Counted from the first letter of the stretch, positions 1 to 5,484 are shown. The stretch is DNA of 6,406 nt from an uncultured Saprospiraceae bacterium (GCA_937959375.1 CALGLS010000077.1:1-6406); one strand, 5' to 3'. Numbers and translations are program-made. The notes: generated from the letters alone by a model not told the origin.

Positions 1-1032
1 GATGAAGAGATCAAAGAACGACTGAAGCATTGGCCAAAGATTATTAGTAAATACAAAATTCCAAGTACTAAGAAAGCGCTGATCCAATTAGCGAATACCT
101 TTCTACCGTTTATAGGAATTTGGACGCTGTGTTATTTTTCCTTGGGATGGTCGTATTGGTTGACCTTGGCATTTGCCATATTGGGTGGATTCTTTTTAGC
201 AAGGATTTTTATAATTCAGCATGACTGCGGTCATCAATCATTTGTGAAGTCAAAAAAGTGGAATGATCGACTCGGTTTTGTCAGTAGTTTTTTTACGACT
301 TTGCCATATCAATATTGGTCTAGAGTTCATAGTTTTCATCATGGGCATACAGGACAACTGGAGCATAGAGATATTGGAGATATCGATTTTTTGACAGTAG
401 AAGAATTTAAAAAATTGAATAAATGGGGACGATTTAAATACCGCATGTTTCGCAGTCCTTTAGTGCTTTTTGGAGTAGTACCTGTGTATTATTTTACAAT
501 TTCGAATCGTATACCCACTGTTTCGATTAGTAAAGGTTGGAGTGAAGTGTCGAAGTCACAGGTGATCAATAATTTGGCGGTTGGATTAGTCTATCTTTTA
601 CTCGCTTTAATATTAGGATGGAAGCAATTTTTATTGGTACATATTCCAATCGTTGTGGCCTTTAGTATCATTGCATTTTGGTTTTTCTATGTACAACATC
701 AACACGAGAAAACGTATATGCAATGGCGCGAAAATTGGGATTACCTACTGGCTTCCATTCGAGGAGCTAGTTACTACAAAGTGCCTAAGGTATTTCGTTG
801 GTTGACTGGGAATATTTCATTTCATCACATCCATCATTTGAGTTCTCGTATTCCTAACTACAACCTTGAAGACTGTGCTCGGGAAAACCCTATTTTGCAA
901 AAGTATGTTACTAAAATTCGCTTTCTAGAAAGTTTAAAATTGATTCGTCATAAATTGTGGGATGAGGAAAATCAGCGAATGATTTCCTTCCGCGAATTTT
1001 ATAAGCAAAATACAGCAAAAGGAAAAAAATAA
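1..1032 (+). CDS. Membrane acyl-lipid fatty acid desaturase (5' end outside window)
   Basis: The frame is open from base 1 to the TAA at 1030-1032, giving 343 visible residues. The true start lies just upstream of the window. The three histidine boxes of membrane di-iron desaturases are present: HDCGH at visible residues 74-78, HSFHH at 110-114 and HHIHH at 275-279. The conserved stretches YVQHQHE (about 230-236) and GNISFHHIHHLSSRIPNYNL also fit. Hydrophobic segments near 30-72, 152-168 and 190-230 fit a four-helix membrane topology with the histidine boxes facing the cytoplasm. Known family role: oxygen-dependent insertion of a cis double bond into the acyl chains of membrane lipids, using ferredoxin or a similar electron donor, often for cold adaptation. 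From memory the layout closely resembles Bacillus subtilis Des, which has about 350 residues, so only a few residues are probably missing. The regiospecificity (delta-5, omega-6 or other) cannot be read from the sequence. An in-frame TTG at 142 and later ATGs are internal, because the reading frame and family similarity continue upstream. Confidence 0.95.
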   Translation, partial: DEEIKERLKHWPKIISKYKIPSTKKALIQLANTFLPFIGIWTLCYFSLGWSYWLTLAFAILGGFFLARIFIIQHDCGHQSFVKSKKWNDRLGFVSSFFTTLPYQYWSRVHSFHHGHTGQLEHRDIGDIDFLTVEEFKKLNKWGRFKYRMFRSPLVLFGVVPVYYFTISNRIPTVSISKGWSEVSKSQVINNLAVGLVYLLLALILGWKQFLLVHIPIVVAFSIIAFWFFYVQHQHEKTYMQWRENWDYLLASIRGASYYKVPKVFRWLTGNISFHHIHHLSSRIPNYNLEDCARENPILQKYVTKIRFLESLKLIRHKLWDEENQRMISFREFYKQNTAKGKK

Positions 1033-1038
1033 CGTTTA

Positions 1039-1371
1039 TTAAATATCCTGTTCACCTCCAATGGGCCCATAAAATATAACCCAGGTGCTGAAGTCGTCCG
1101 TGAAATCTACAAAACGATGTTCAGCACCTGCGGGAACAAATAAGAAATCTCCGTTTGAAACCGTTGTTACTTCGCCTTCCAATACAAAACTTCCAGCACC
1201 GCCACTAACAATATATACTTCATCGCGATCGTGTGGTTTTTGAAGATCAACCTTATCTGGTTTATATATTTCTATAGCCAAAGTCCCGTGTTTGAAAACT
1301 GTGACAAATGGTTCCTTGCTATCTTTTAAGGAGTTAAACGCATCTTTAAGGCTCACTTTATTCTTGAACAT
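1039..1371 (-). CDS. Small single-domain cupin protein
   Basis: This 110-residue protein has an ATG at 1369-1371 and a TAA at 1039-1041. It is one conserved beta-barrel cupin domain with no signal peptide, so it is probably cytoplasmic. Cupin motif 1 is at residues 46-60 (PHDRDEVYIVSGGAG) and motif 2 at 74-88 (GDFLFVPAGAEHRFV). Likely metal ligands are H47, E51 and H85. The second histidine of the usual HxH is Arg49, so metal binding may be altered or use three ligands. Single-domain cupins of this size include isomerases, dioxygenases and small-molecule binding proteins, and the substrate cannot be inferred. The gene lies 24 bp downstream of the TPR lipoprotein gene on the same strand and is probably cotranscribed with it. 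It converges on the desaturase with only 6 bp between the stop codons. No Shine-Dalgarno sequence is visible, as is usual in Bacteroidota. Confidence 0.9.
   Translation of the reverse strand: MFKNKVSLKDAFNSLKDSKEPFVTVFKHGTLAIEIYKPDKVDLQKPHDRDEVYIVSGGAGSFVLEGEVTTVSNGDFLFVPAGAEHRFVDFTDDFSTWVIFYGPIGGEQDI
1082..1130. repeat. 11-bp perfect inverted repeat inside the cupin gene
   Basis: CAGGTGCTGAA at 1082-1092 is the exact reverse complement of TTCAGCACCTG at 1120-1130, with a 27-nt loop. It lies within the coding sequence for cupin motif 2 and the last strand, about 50 bp from the convergent stop codons. No T-run follows on either strand, so it is not a classical terminator. A 10-bp palindrome, ATGGGCCCAT, lies nearby at 1061-1070. 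The repeat is directly seen; a role in convergent transcript ends is inference. Confidence 0.55.
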
Positions 1372-1395
1372 AAATGTTGTTTTATGAATTGATAG

Positions 1396-2154
1396 TTAAT
1401 CTAAAATGTCAGACAGAACGTTGGAGTAAGAACTATCTTTAGATATCAAATCAGTAAGTATCTCTTTTGCGACATCAATTTCTCCTTTCCCATATTTCGT
1501 TACGCCTAGCCAATACTGATAATCTAACAAGCTGGGATATTTTTTGTTTAGCTCAGTAAAAAGCAATTCAGCTTTCTCATATTTTTTAAGGTAATAATAA
1601 TTTCTAGCGAGTACAGTTGCTGTCGCACGATCATTTGAAATTTCGGCTACTTTTATATTGTAGGTCAAAGCTCTGTCATAGTCGATATATTTATCACCAT
1701 ATTCGCCAAGAAAAATTAAGCCCAAGGTGTTGTTGACTTCTAATTCATCAGGAGAGATGCTTCGCGCTCGTTTCAAATTAGTTATTGCATCATCTACTCG
1801 GTTCACTAGTAAATCAACATCAGCCTGATTGACATAGTAGTCGTAAGTGTTCTTCGGAGAAATATCAATTGCTTTTTGAAAATAAAATATGGATGAATCT
1901 ACTTGATCACTATCATAATATGAGATGGCAATGTTTCTGAGAATTATTTGATGCGTTTCAAGATCAATTGGTTGAGCATTTAATGCTAGTTTGAAATGCT
2001 TTATTGCATTGGAATAATCGCCATCATTGAGATAGGAAAGTGCTTTTTGATTGGCTTTAATTGATTCTTGATTCGGGGCTGTATTGGTTTGGCAATTTGT
2101 AATTAAAATAAGTAATAGAAAGAGTTGAATGAAAATACAAGAAGGGGATTTCAT
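1396..2154 (-). CDS. TPR-repeat lipoprotein
   Basis: I place the start at the ATG at 2152-2154, giving 252 residues. It begins MKSPSCIFIQ, followed by a hydrophobic stretch and the lipobox-like LITNC, with Cys21 as the probable lipidation site. The frame stays open to a TTG at 2229, but that extension would bury the signal peptide and is AT-rich leader-like sequence. Asn at -1 of the lipobox is not the classic Gly/Ala/Ser. After a short linker there are about six tetratricopeptide-type helix pairs, at roughly residues 32-62, 70-100, 104-135, 138-172 (with an insertion), 177-207 and 210-240. Examples are GDYSNAIKHFKLAL and KKYEKAELLFTELNKKYP. TPR domains bind proteins; no catalytic motif is present. 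I infer a membrane-anchored periplasmic scaffold protein. The partner is unknown, although the adjacent downstream cupin gene is probably in the same operon. The stop is TAA at 1396-1398. Confidence 0.85.
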   Translation of the reverse strand: MKSPSCIFIQLFLLLILITNCQTNTAPNQESIKANQKALSYLNDGDYSNAIKHFKLALNAQPIDLETHQIILRNIAISYYDSDQVDSSIFYFQKAIDISPKNTYDYYVNQADVDLLVNRVDDAITNLKRARSISPDELEVNNTLGLIFLGEYGDKYIDYDRALTYNIKVAEISNDRATATVLARNYYYLKKYEKAELLFTELNKKYPSLLDYQYWLGVTKYGKGEIDVAKEILTDLISKDSSYSNVLSDILD

Positions 2155-2322
2155 GTTTTGAGGTTTTAGATTTTGAAGTTTATTTGTTTTGGTAAAAATA
2201 GTAATTATAGTTATGTCTCTCCTTATCAATTAACTGTTTTAATTTTTAATGTTTCCTTTGAGACCAATATTTTTCGTCTAGTAACCTGTACCTCCCTGAT
2301 TTGTTTGTAACTTTTATTTGGA

Positions 2323-2338
2323 ATTTTTTTAAAAAAAT
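2323..2338. repeat. 16-bp T7A7 palindrome
   Basis: ATTTTTTTAAAAAAAT is a perfect palindrome with seven T followed by seven A. Such tracts bend or unwind DNA. It lies about 170 bp upstream of the TPR gene start, between that gene and the GC-rich block. A role as an upstream promoter element is possible but not shown. Confidence 0.5.
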
Positions 2339-2360
2339 AGATTGAACAGTATTGAAAATA

Positions 2361-2429
2361 GCTGGGACTTTTGGTAGGGTGGGACCCACCCATCCACCGC
2401 CGCCGGGACTTTGCATCCCGCAATTTTTT
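2361..2429. repeat. GC-rich palindromic block with hairpin and T-run, likely dispersed repeat
   Basis: Three elements sit side by side. GGGTGGG-A-CCCACCC at 2377-2391 is a perfect palindrome with 7-bp arms. CGGGA (2404-2408) pairs with TCCCG (2416-2420) around a 7-nt loop and is followed by six T at 2424-2429, which looks like a plus-strand intrinsic terminator. GGGACTTT occurs twice, at 2364-2371 and 2405-2412. On the minus strand the segment reads GGCGGCGGTGGATGGGTGGG, a potential two-tetrad G-quadruplex. The sharp GC contrast with the flanks suggests a mobile or dispersed intergenic element, but only one copy is in view. Confidence 0.5.
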
Positions 2430-2513
2430 ATAAACACCACATACCTTTGGCTGCCCTACATCAACCTATTTGGTATAAAGGTGTTAGCTATAAAAGAATT
2501 CTTTAGAGACCGT

Positions 2514-2535
2514 CTACTAATAAGAGTAGTTTTTT
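2514..2535 (+). terminator. Weak terminator-like hairpin
   Basis: CTACT (2514-2518) pairs with AGTAG (2525-2529) around a 6-nt loop, followed by six T at 2530-2535. The stem is short and AT-rich, and no plus-strand gene precedes it. A TACCTTTG at 2442-2449 matches the Bacteroidota -7 consensus, but there is no TTG at the right distance upstream. A small transcript of about 80 nt is therefore only a hypothesis. Confidence 0.22.
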
Positions 2536-2678
2536 AAGAAATTCCATAAATAAATTTTTATAAAATCATGAAAATACATTACAAGTCATTGATAATCAAT
2601 GAAATAAAACTTGAAAAATAAATAAGCGAATTCAGTTTTTTGATTTAACAATAAAGAATATGTCGGAAGAAATCGTTC

Positions 2679-2702
2679 CTATACTTTTGCCACTAAGTAT
2701 GG
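2679..2702. repeat. Imperfect hairpin downstream of hydrolase
   Basis: ATACTT at 2681-2686 pairs with AAGTAT at 2695-2700 around an 8-nt loop, extended by a T-G wobble and a C-G pair. It lies about 107 bp downstream of the hydrolase stop and could be part of its transcript end. No T-run follows on the minus strand, so a terminator call is weak. Confidence 0.2.
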
Positions 2703-2808
2703 AATCTTCTGCTGTAGTATAAGTACCTAGTCGCAGAGAACACAAAGACCAATACGACTTAAACTACCTGCTCTATGTGTCCTGTTGGTATGTTTTGCAA
2801 GCAAGTCT

Positions 2809-3738
2809 TTAATTTTCAAGAAAATCAAAAACATATTGCTTCCAAGTCGACGCATCATCATTCAAATAGATTTCATGACCAGAGTTTTCCATGATGCCTA
2901 ATGTTTTGGGACCTTGTAGGTTTTTAAAGATTAGATCCGTTTCTGATCGACTAACACGAGGATCTCTTGCGCCATACAACAGCAGGGTAGATGTGCTTAT
3001 TTTTTTAGCATATTCCTCCGGTTTATGTTGCCAAGCATTAAAACCATTCTGAAGGCCACCGTAAAATAGAAGCATATCCGTAAAAGGAAAGGAAGGAATA
3101 CCCATAGAGTTGAAGCGTGCTTTTGTCGTTTTGCGCATACTCCCAAATGGACATTCCAAAATGATTCGATCAGCTACGACATCATAGCTCTCCACAGCTT
3201 TCATAATTGATGCTGCACCCATTGAGCTACCGAATAAAATTATTTTTTGATTCGGGAATCGTTTTTGAACATATTCAATACTTGCTTTTACATCTTTTGA
3301 TTCTTTAAAACCGATGGTGCATTGATGACCTTCTGATCCGCCATTACCTCTAAGGTCAGTAAGTAAGGTAGTATAACCTGCTTTGTAAAATTCTTCAGCA
3401 TAACGCAAAAGCCCCGATTTAGATGAGGCAAAGCCATGGAACATTAAGACCACACCTTTTGGATGACTGTTTTGAATCAACCAACTTTCCAATTTTAAAT
3501 CACTTTCAAAATAGACTGTTTCGAAGATTTGTTTTGGGAAGATGGTGTCAATAGGTCGAGGAATTGATACACCAAGTAAAACAGTTTTAATTTTATCGAA
3601 TGTAGATAAAGCTTCTATTTTTTTGGTTCGTTCTTTTTCTGTTGCAGAAAAATGTGTCATGCGGTAAGCGTGATTAAAAGCAATGACATTTGCCAGGACG
3701 AAGAGAAACAAGGATATACGAATTAGTTTTTTCTTCAA
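2809..3738 (-). CDS. Membrane-anchored alpha/beta hydrolase (serine hydrolase)
   Basis: This 309-residue protein has an N-terminal signal anchor: basic KKK at 2-4, then a hydrophobic stretch at about 5-21. The alpha/beta-hydrolase core runs from about 73 to 307. Visible elements are HGFASS at 101-106 (oxyanion region), DLRGNGGS at 128-135, the nucleophile elbow GSSMG at 170-174 with Ser172, ARDPRVS with Asp259, and SGHE with His288. Together these make a complete Ser-Asp-His triad. The layout resembles the ABHD/Bem46/YfhR-like serine hydrolases. The substrate (lipid ester, peptide or thioester) is not evident. The only upstream start compatible with the membrane anchor is a TTG at 3736-3738. 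An in-frame stop (TAA) is present at 3751-3753, and the first in-frame ATG (Met27) would remove the hydrophobic anchor. The gene stands alone, with 654 bp to the next gene downstream and 465 bp upstream. Confidence 0.92.
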   Translation of the reverse strand: MKKKLIRISLFLFVLANVIAFNHAYRMTHFSATEKERTKKIEALSTFDKIKTVLLGVSIPRPIDTIFPKQIFETVYFESDLKLESWLIQNSHPKGVVLMFHGFASSKSGLLRYAEEFYKAGYTTLLTDLRGNGGSEGHQCTIGFKESKDVKASIEYVQKRFPNQKIILFGSSMGAASIMKAVESYDVVADRIILECPFGSMRKTTKARFNSMGIPSFPFTDMLLFYGGLQNGFNAWQHKPEEYAKKISTSTLLLYGARDPRVSRSETDLIFKNLQGPKTLGIMENSGHEIYLNDDASTWKQYVFDFLEN

Positions 3739-3843
3739 GGGAAATGGTGTTTAGTTGTGAATGTTGAAGGATCGAAGAGAAAGGACCAAACCCGAATCGG
3801 AGAAACAAAACGCTCGTCTAACGTATATACACGATCGCGGAAA

Positions 3844-3871
3844 ACTTCAGACTTCAGACTTCGGTCTTCGC
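3844..3871. repeat. Degenerate heptamer tandem repeat (ACTTCAG)
   Basis: ACTTCAG occurs twice exactly (3844-3850, 3851-3857), then ACTTCGG (3858-3864) and TCTTCGC (3865-3871) continue the 7-bp period with substitutions. The array abuts the left outer arm of the inverted-repeat element. It resembles the second heptamer array at 4146-4180 in period and in the shared CTTC core. Confidence 0.75.
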
Positions 3872-4150
3872 AGGTTGACCGTTAATTGAATTTGGCATTC
3901 GGAACAGGGTCTAAATGTAAAATGCCCGTCTGGCCAGCCGGACAGGTAAAACCGCAAAAGTCCAAATGTAAAAGTTACCCACGAATGACATGCTACGCCA
4001 GAAAGGCGCGATTTTCGGATACTTTTACATTTTGACTTTATCATTTTGCGGTTTTACATCCAGCCTGGCGGCCCGACAGGTTTAAAAAATTTAGCTAAAA
4101 GCGATGCAGCTAAATATTCAGAGAACTGACTTAGCGGTCAACCTGTTCCG
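3871..4150. repeat. Nested inverted-repeat element, about 280 bp
   Basis: The outer arms are CAGGTTGACCG (3871-3881) and its exact reverse complement CGGTCAACCTG (4135-4145). A second arm, CGGAACAGG (3900-3908), matches CCTGTTCCG (4142-4150), so the right end carries both left-hand arms fused. Inside is a long inner stem (3946-4057). Two GC-rich palindromic blocks sit outside that stem, near 3929-3946 (GTCTGGCCAGCCGGACAGG) and 4064-4080 (CCTGGCGGCCCGACAGG). No transposase gene or clear target-site duplication is visible. The structure fits a non-autonomous palindromic element or a composite of intergenic repeats. It could fold as a large cruciform or RNA hairpin. Confidence 0.65.
3946..4057. 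repeat. Long inner stem of the inverted-repeat element
   Basis: GTAAAACCGCAAAA (3946-3959) is the exact reverse complement of 4044-4057. The stretch 3957-3975, ending AAATGTAAAAGT, pairs with 4021-4039 with one mismatch. The two pairings share three left-arm bases because the right arm carries about seven extra bases, so one internal bulge results. The 45-nt loop (3976-4020) contains a small hairpin, CGCC-AGAAA-GGCG, at 3996-4008. About 30 paired positions make this the strongest secondary structure in the window. Confidence 0.75.
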
Positions 4151-4180
4151 TCTTCCGTCTTCCGTCTTCCGTCTTCCGTC
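4146..4180. repeat. Heptamer tandem repeat (TCTTCCG)
   Basis: Four exact copies of TCTTCCG run from 4151 to 4178, with a partial copy on each side (TTCCG at 4146-4150, TC at 4179-4180). The array begins inside the right outer arm of the inverted-repeat element and ends 23 bp from the stop codon of the membrane protein gene. Exact short repeats like this are prone to copy-number change by slippage. Confidence 0.85.
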
Positions 4181-4203
4181 GTTGCTCTTCCACCTCCTCA
4201 CCT

Positions 4204-5145
4204 CTACTCTTGAACAAACCGCATTTCCACAATCTTCTTTCGCTTATACTTCGTATCCACAATCCGAATATTTTTCAAACTGTTTATCGGCATTGTCAAC
4301 TTATTAATGAACTCCGATTTATTATACATCTCCAGTCCAAGGTTCTCCTCATTGATTTGAAAAATTACTGCTTCATCCGAAATCATTTTATCTAACTGCT
4401 TCCGGCGTTTCTCCCAGTCTTTCAAATTATTGGTAGAAAACAAATGGATCATCAAAGCAAAATCATCCTTCCTCAACTTGATCACTTCGCTCTTTTCGGC
4501 ATGCAGCAATGAGCGCACAATCGTATCTCTTTTATAGTAAGGAGCGATTACCGAAAAGCGGATCATGTCACCACTTTCGTCAAAATGTATACAGCCTTGC
4601 TCGTCTGTATTTCGGATAACCGGCGACTCCCCCTCTTTAAACACAGTCACTTCGATCGCTCCTTCAATTGCCTTTCCTCCATCTCCATCTACAAAACAAA
4701 CGGTGTAAACATTCGTCTTTTGTAAAAACAAAAATCCTAATAAAAGAACCATCGCGATGATCACTCCTACCAAGACAAACATTTTCTTTGACGCAGGCTT
4801 AACTGACTTTTCAGTAAGCACTTGAATCGCTTCTTGCTCCACTGTCTGCTTCCGCTTCTCATACGCTCGCTCCACAAAAGCTTCCCAATTCTCATAACCA
4901 ATAAAGGCACTCAACATATCCAAGGTATCTATCCTAGGTAACTTCTCATTCTCAAGTGGCTTGATATGCGTATAAAACCATTTTTCAGATATCCGACTTC
5001 CCACCGTCCGTTCCAGCATATTCTGAAAATTAGCAATTTCTCTTGTCTTAAAGTCATGGATAGCCCCTGTCCAAGAAGGATACTCCTCCCGGTACTTTGA
5101 TAACAACTCGCCTTTTAACAAATAGAAGTAAGCCATCTTTTGCAT
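4204..5145 (-). CDS. Single-pass membrane protein: HTH-like cytoplasmic domain, TM helix, periplasmic beta domain
   Basis: The protein has 313 residues from the ATG at 5143-5145 to the TAG at 4204-4206. An alternative start at Met4 (5134-5136) cannot be excluded. Residues 5-95 are a helical soluble domain. Its signature ISEKWFYTHIKP (52-63) followed by LPRIDTLDMLSAFIGYENWEAF (69-90, not contiguous with the first) looks like a helix-turn-helix-type module that I associate with Bacteroidota proteins; DNA binding is inference. A basic patch, KPASKK (116-121), precedes one transmembrane helix at about 122-141, consistent with N-in and C-out. Residues 147-225 look like a carboxypeptidase-regulatory or PEGA-like beta sandwich (GKAIEGAIEVTVFKEGE, then DEQGCIHFDESGD). 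Residues 227-313 form a separate C-terminal domain (DWEKRRKQLDKMISDEA; LTMPINSLKNIRIVDT) that I do not recognise by name. The gene is divergent from the secreted vWA gene. The architecture suggests a membrane-spanning sensor or anchor. No enzymatic motif is visible. Confidence 0.87.
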   Translation of the reverse strand: MQKMAYFYLLKGELLSKYREEYPSWTGAIHDFKTREIANFQNMLERTVGSRISEKWFYTHIKPLENEKLPRIDTLDMLSAFIGYENWEAFVERAYEKRKQTVEQEAIQVLTEKSVKPASKKMFVLVGVIIAMVLLLGFLFLQKTNVYTVCFVDGDGGKAIEGAIEVTVFKEGESPVIRNTDEQGCIHFDESGDMIRFSVIAPYYKRDTIVRSLLHAEKSEVIKLRKDDFALMIHLFSTNNLKDWEKRRKQLDKMISDEAVIFQINEENLGLEMYNKSEFINKLTMPINSLKNIRIVDTKYKRKKIVEMRFVQE

Positions 5146-5179
5146 AATACGAACTTATGGATTTTTTAGCGCTTTTCCG

Positions 5180-5233
5180 CCTTGTAAAACAATTGTAAAT
5201 CATTTACAGTGGCTTTGCAAGGGCTTTACAAGG
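5180..5233. promoter_or_regulatory. Symmetrical operator-like repeats between divergent promoters
   Basis: CCTTGTAAA (5180-5188) and TTTACAAGG (5225-5233) are exact inverted arms. Between them GTAAAT-C-ATTTAC (5195-5207) is a perfect 13-bp palindrome. GCTTTGCAAGG (5212-5222) and GCTTTACAAGG (5223-5233) are tandem 11-bp repeats with one mismatch, close to one helical turn. Such spacing and symmetry are what a dimeric repressor or activator would use. The protein that binds is unknown. Confidence 0.4.
5190..5220 (-). promoter_or_regulatory. Candidate promoter of the membrane protein gene
   Basis: Read on the minus strand, TTG (5218-5220) is followed by a 20-nt spacer and TACAATTG (5190-5197). 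This is one mismatch from the Bacteroidota consensus TTG-N(17-23)-TAnnTTTG. The predicted RNA start is near 5183, giving a leader of about 38 nt to the ATG at 5145. The 13-bp palindrome at 5195-5207 overlaps the -7 element and spacer, so a bound protein would block this promoter. Confidence 0.4.
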
Positions 5234-5240
5234 GTTTTTC

Positions 5241-5271
5241 TTGAGTTCGATTCTTGCTGTTTCTACATTTG
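5241..5271 (+). promoter_or_regulatory. Candidate promoter of the vWA gene
   Basis: TTG at 5241-5243, a 20-nt spacer and TACATTTG at 5264-5271 match the Bacteroidota primary-sigma consensus exactly. Transcription would start near 5277, giving an unusually long leader of about 315 nt that contains the whole CTGAGAGATCG array. I found no comparable match closer to the ATG at 5594. A weaker or non-consensus promoter nearer the gene cannot be excluded. Confidence 0.45.
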
Positions 5272-5442
5272 GTGAGATCGCTGGGCTGAGAGATCGCCTT
5301 CGGCTGAGAGACCGTTCCGCATAGCGTCACTGAGAGATCGTCGCTGAGAGATCGTTCCGCCTTTGGCGTCACTGAGAGATCGCTTCGCTGAGAGATCGTT
5401 CCGCCTTTGGCGTCACTGAGGGATCGCTGCGCTGAGAGACTG
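5271..5442. repeat. CTGAGAGATCG repeat array, about 44-bp higher-order period
   Basis: Eight copies of CTGAGAGATCG or a one- to two-base variant start at 5286, 5304, 5330, 5344, 5372, 5388, 5416 and 5432. A decayed copy lies at 5271-5280. Spacing alternates between about 14-18 and 26-28 bp, so pairs repeat about every 44 bp (5286/5330/5372/5416 and 5344/5388/5432). The longer linker contains CCGCCTTTGGC (5357-5367, 5401-5411), a small hairpin. Spacers are short and themselves repeated, which excludes a CRISPR array. Confidence 0.85.
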
Positions 5443-5484
5443 CCTTCTAACGTGGAGCCCACGATCGTTTCGCGGTCGAGTGAA

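Larger units (their letters stand above)
2155..2808. other. Gene-free 654-bp spacer between hydrolase and TPR genes
   Basis: No convincing gene is present. The region is AT-rich apart from one GC-rich block at 2361-2420. It contains a 16-bp T7A7 palindrome (2323-2338), a palindrome plus hairpin block (2361-2429), a terminator-like hairpin (2514-2535) and an imperfect hairpin (2679-2702). It must also hold the promoter of the TPR lipoprotein gene, but I found no good TTG/TAnnTTTG pair on the minus strand. Short frames across the GC-rich block have no start context, domain or conservation signal and are treated as non-coding. Confidence 0.6.
3739..4203. other. Gene-free 465-bp spacer, repeat-filled
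   Basis: No gene is supported here. From left to right it holds about 100 bp of hydrolase leader with no clear promoter match, a heptamer array (3844-3871), a nested inverted-repeat element (3871-4150), a second heptamer array (4146-4180), and 23 bp before the stop codon of the membrane protein gene. A minus-strand frame across 3847-4044 is open only because of the repeat and is not called as a gene. Confidence 0.65.

Noticed and set aside
2155..2229. N-terminal extension of the TPR lipoprotein to a TTG at 2229
   Set aside because: The ATG at 2154 places a signal peptide and lipobox at the N-terminus; the extension is AT-rich leader with low-complexity Ile/Thr/Lys/Asn translation.
2226..2537. 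Three short overlapping frames (two minus, one plus) across the GC-rich block
   Set aside because: They are mutually overlapping, lack recognisable domains and exist because the GC-rich palindrome has few stop codons.
2682..2689. TACTTTTG matching the Bacteroidota -7 consensus
   Set aside because: There is no TTG 17-23 nt upstream and no plus-strand gene downstream; the six fixed bases occur by chance in AT-rich DNA.
2731..2808. Segment with cgcagagaacacaaagacc, reminiscent of common dispersed intergenic sequence
   Set aside because: The similarity is only an impression from memory; no second copy exists in the window and no internal structure supports a feature call.
3816..3822. GTCTAAC resembling an integron attC R'' core
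   Set aside because: No matching GTTRRRY partner or paired L boxes lie at a suitable distance and there is no integrase or cassette; a 7-bp match is expected by chance.
3847..4044. Minus-strand 65-codon frame in the 465-bp spacer
   Set aside because: It lies in the inverted-repeat element and heptamers; the amino-acid sequence is explained by the DNA repeat and no start context or domain is visible.
4104..4395. Plus-strand short frames overlapping the 3' end of the membrane protein gene
   Set aside because: They are antisense to a well-supported coding region or start within the heptamer array, and have no domain.
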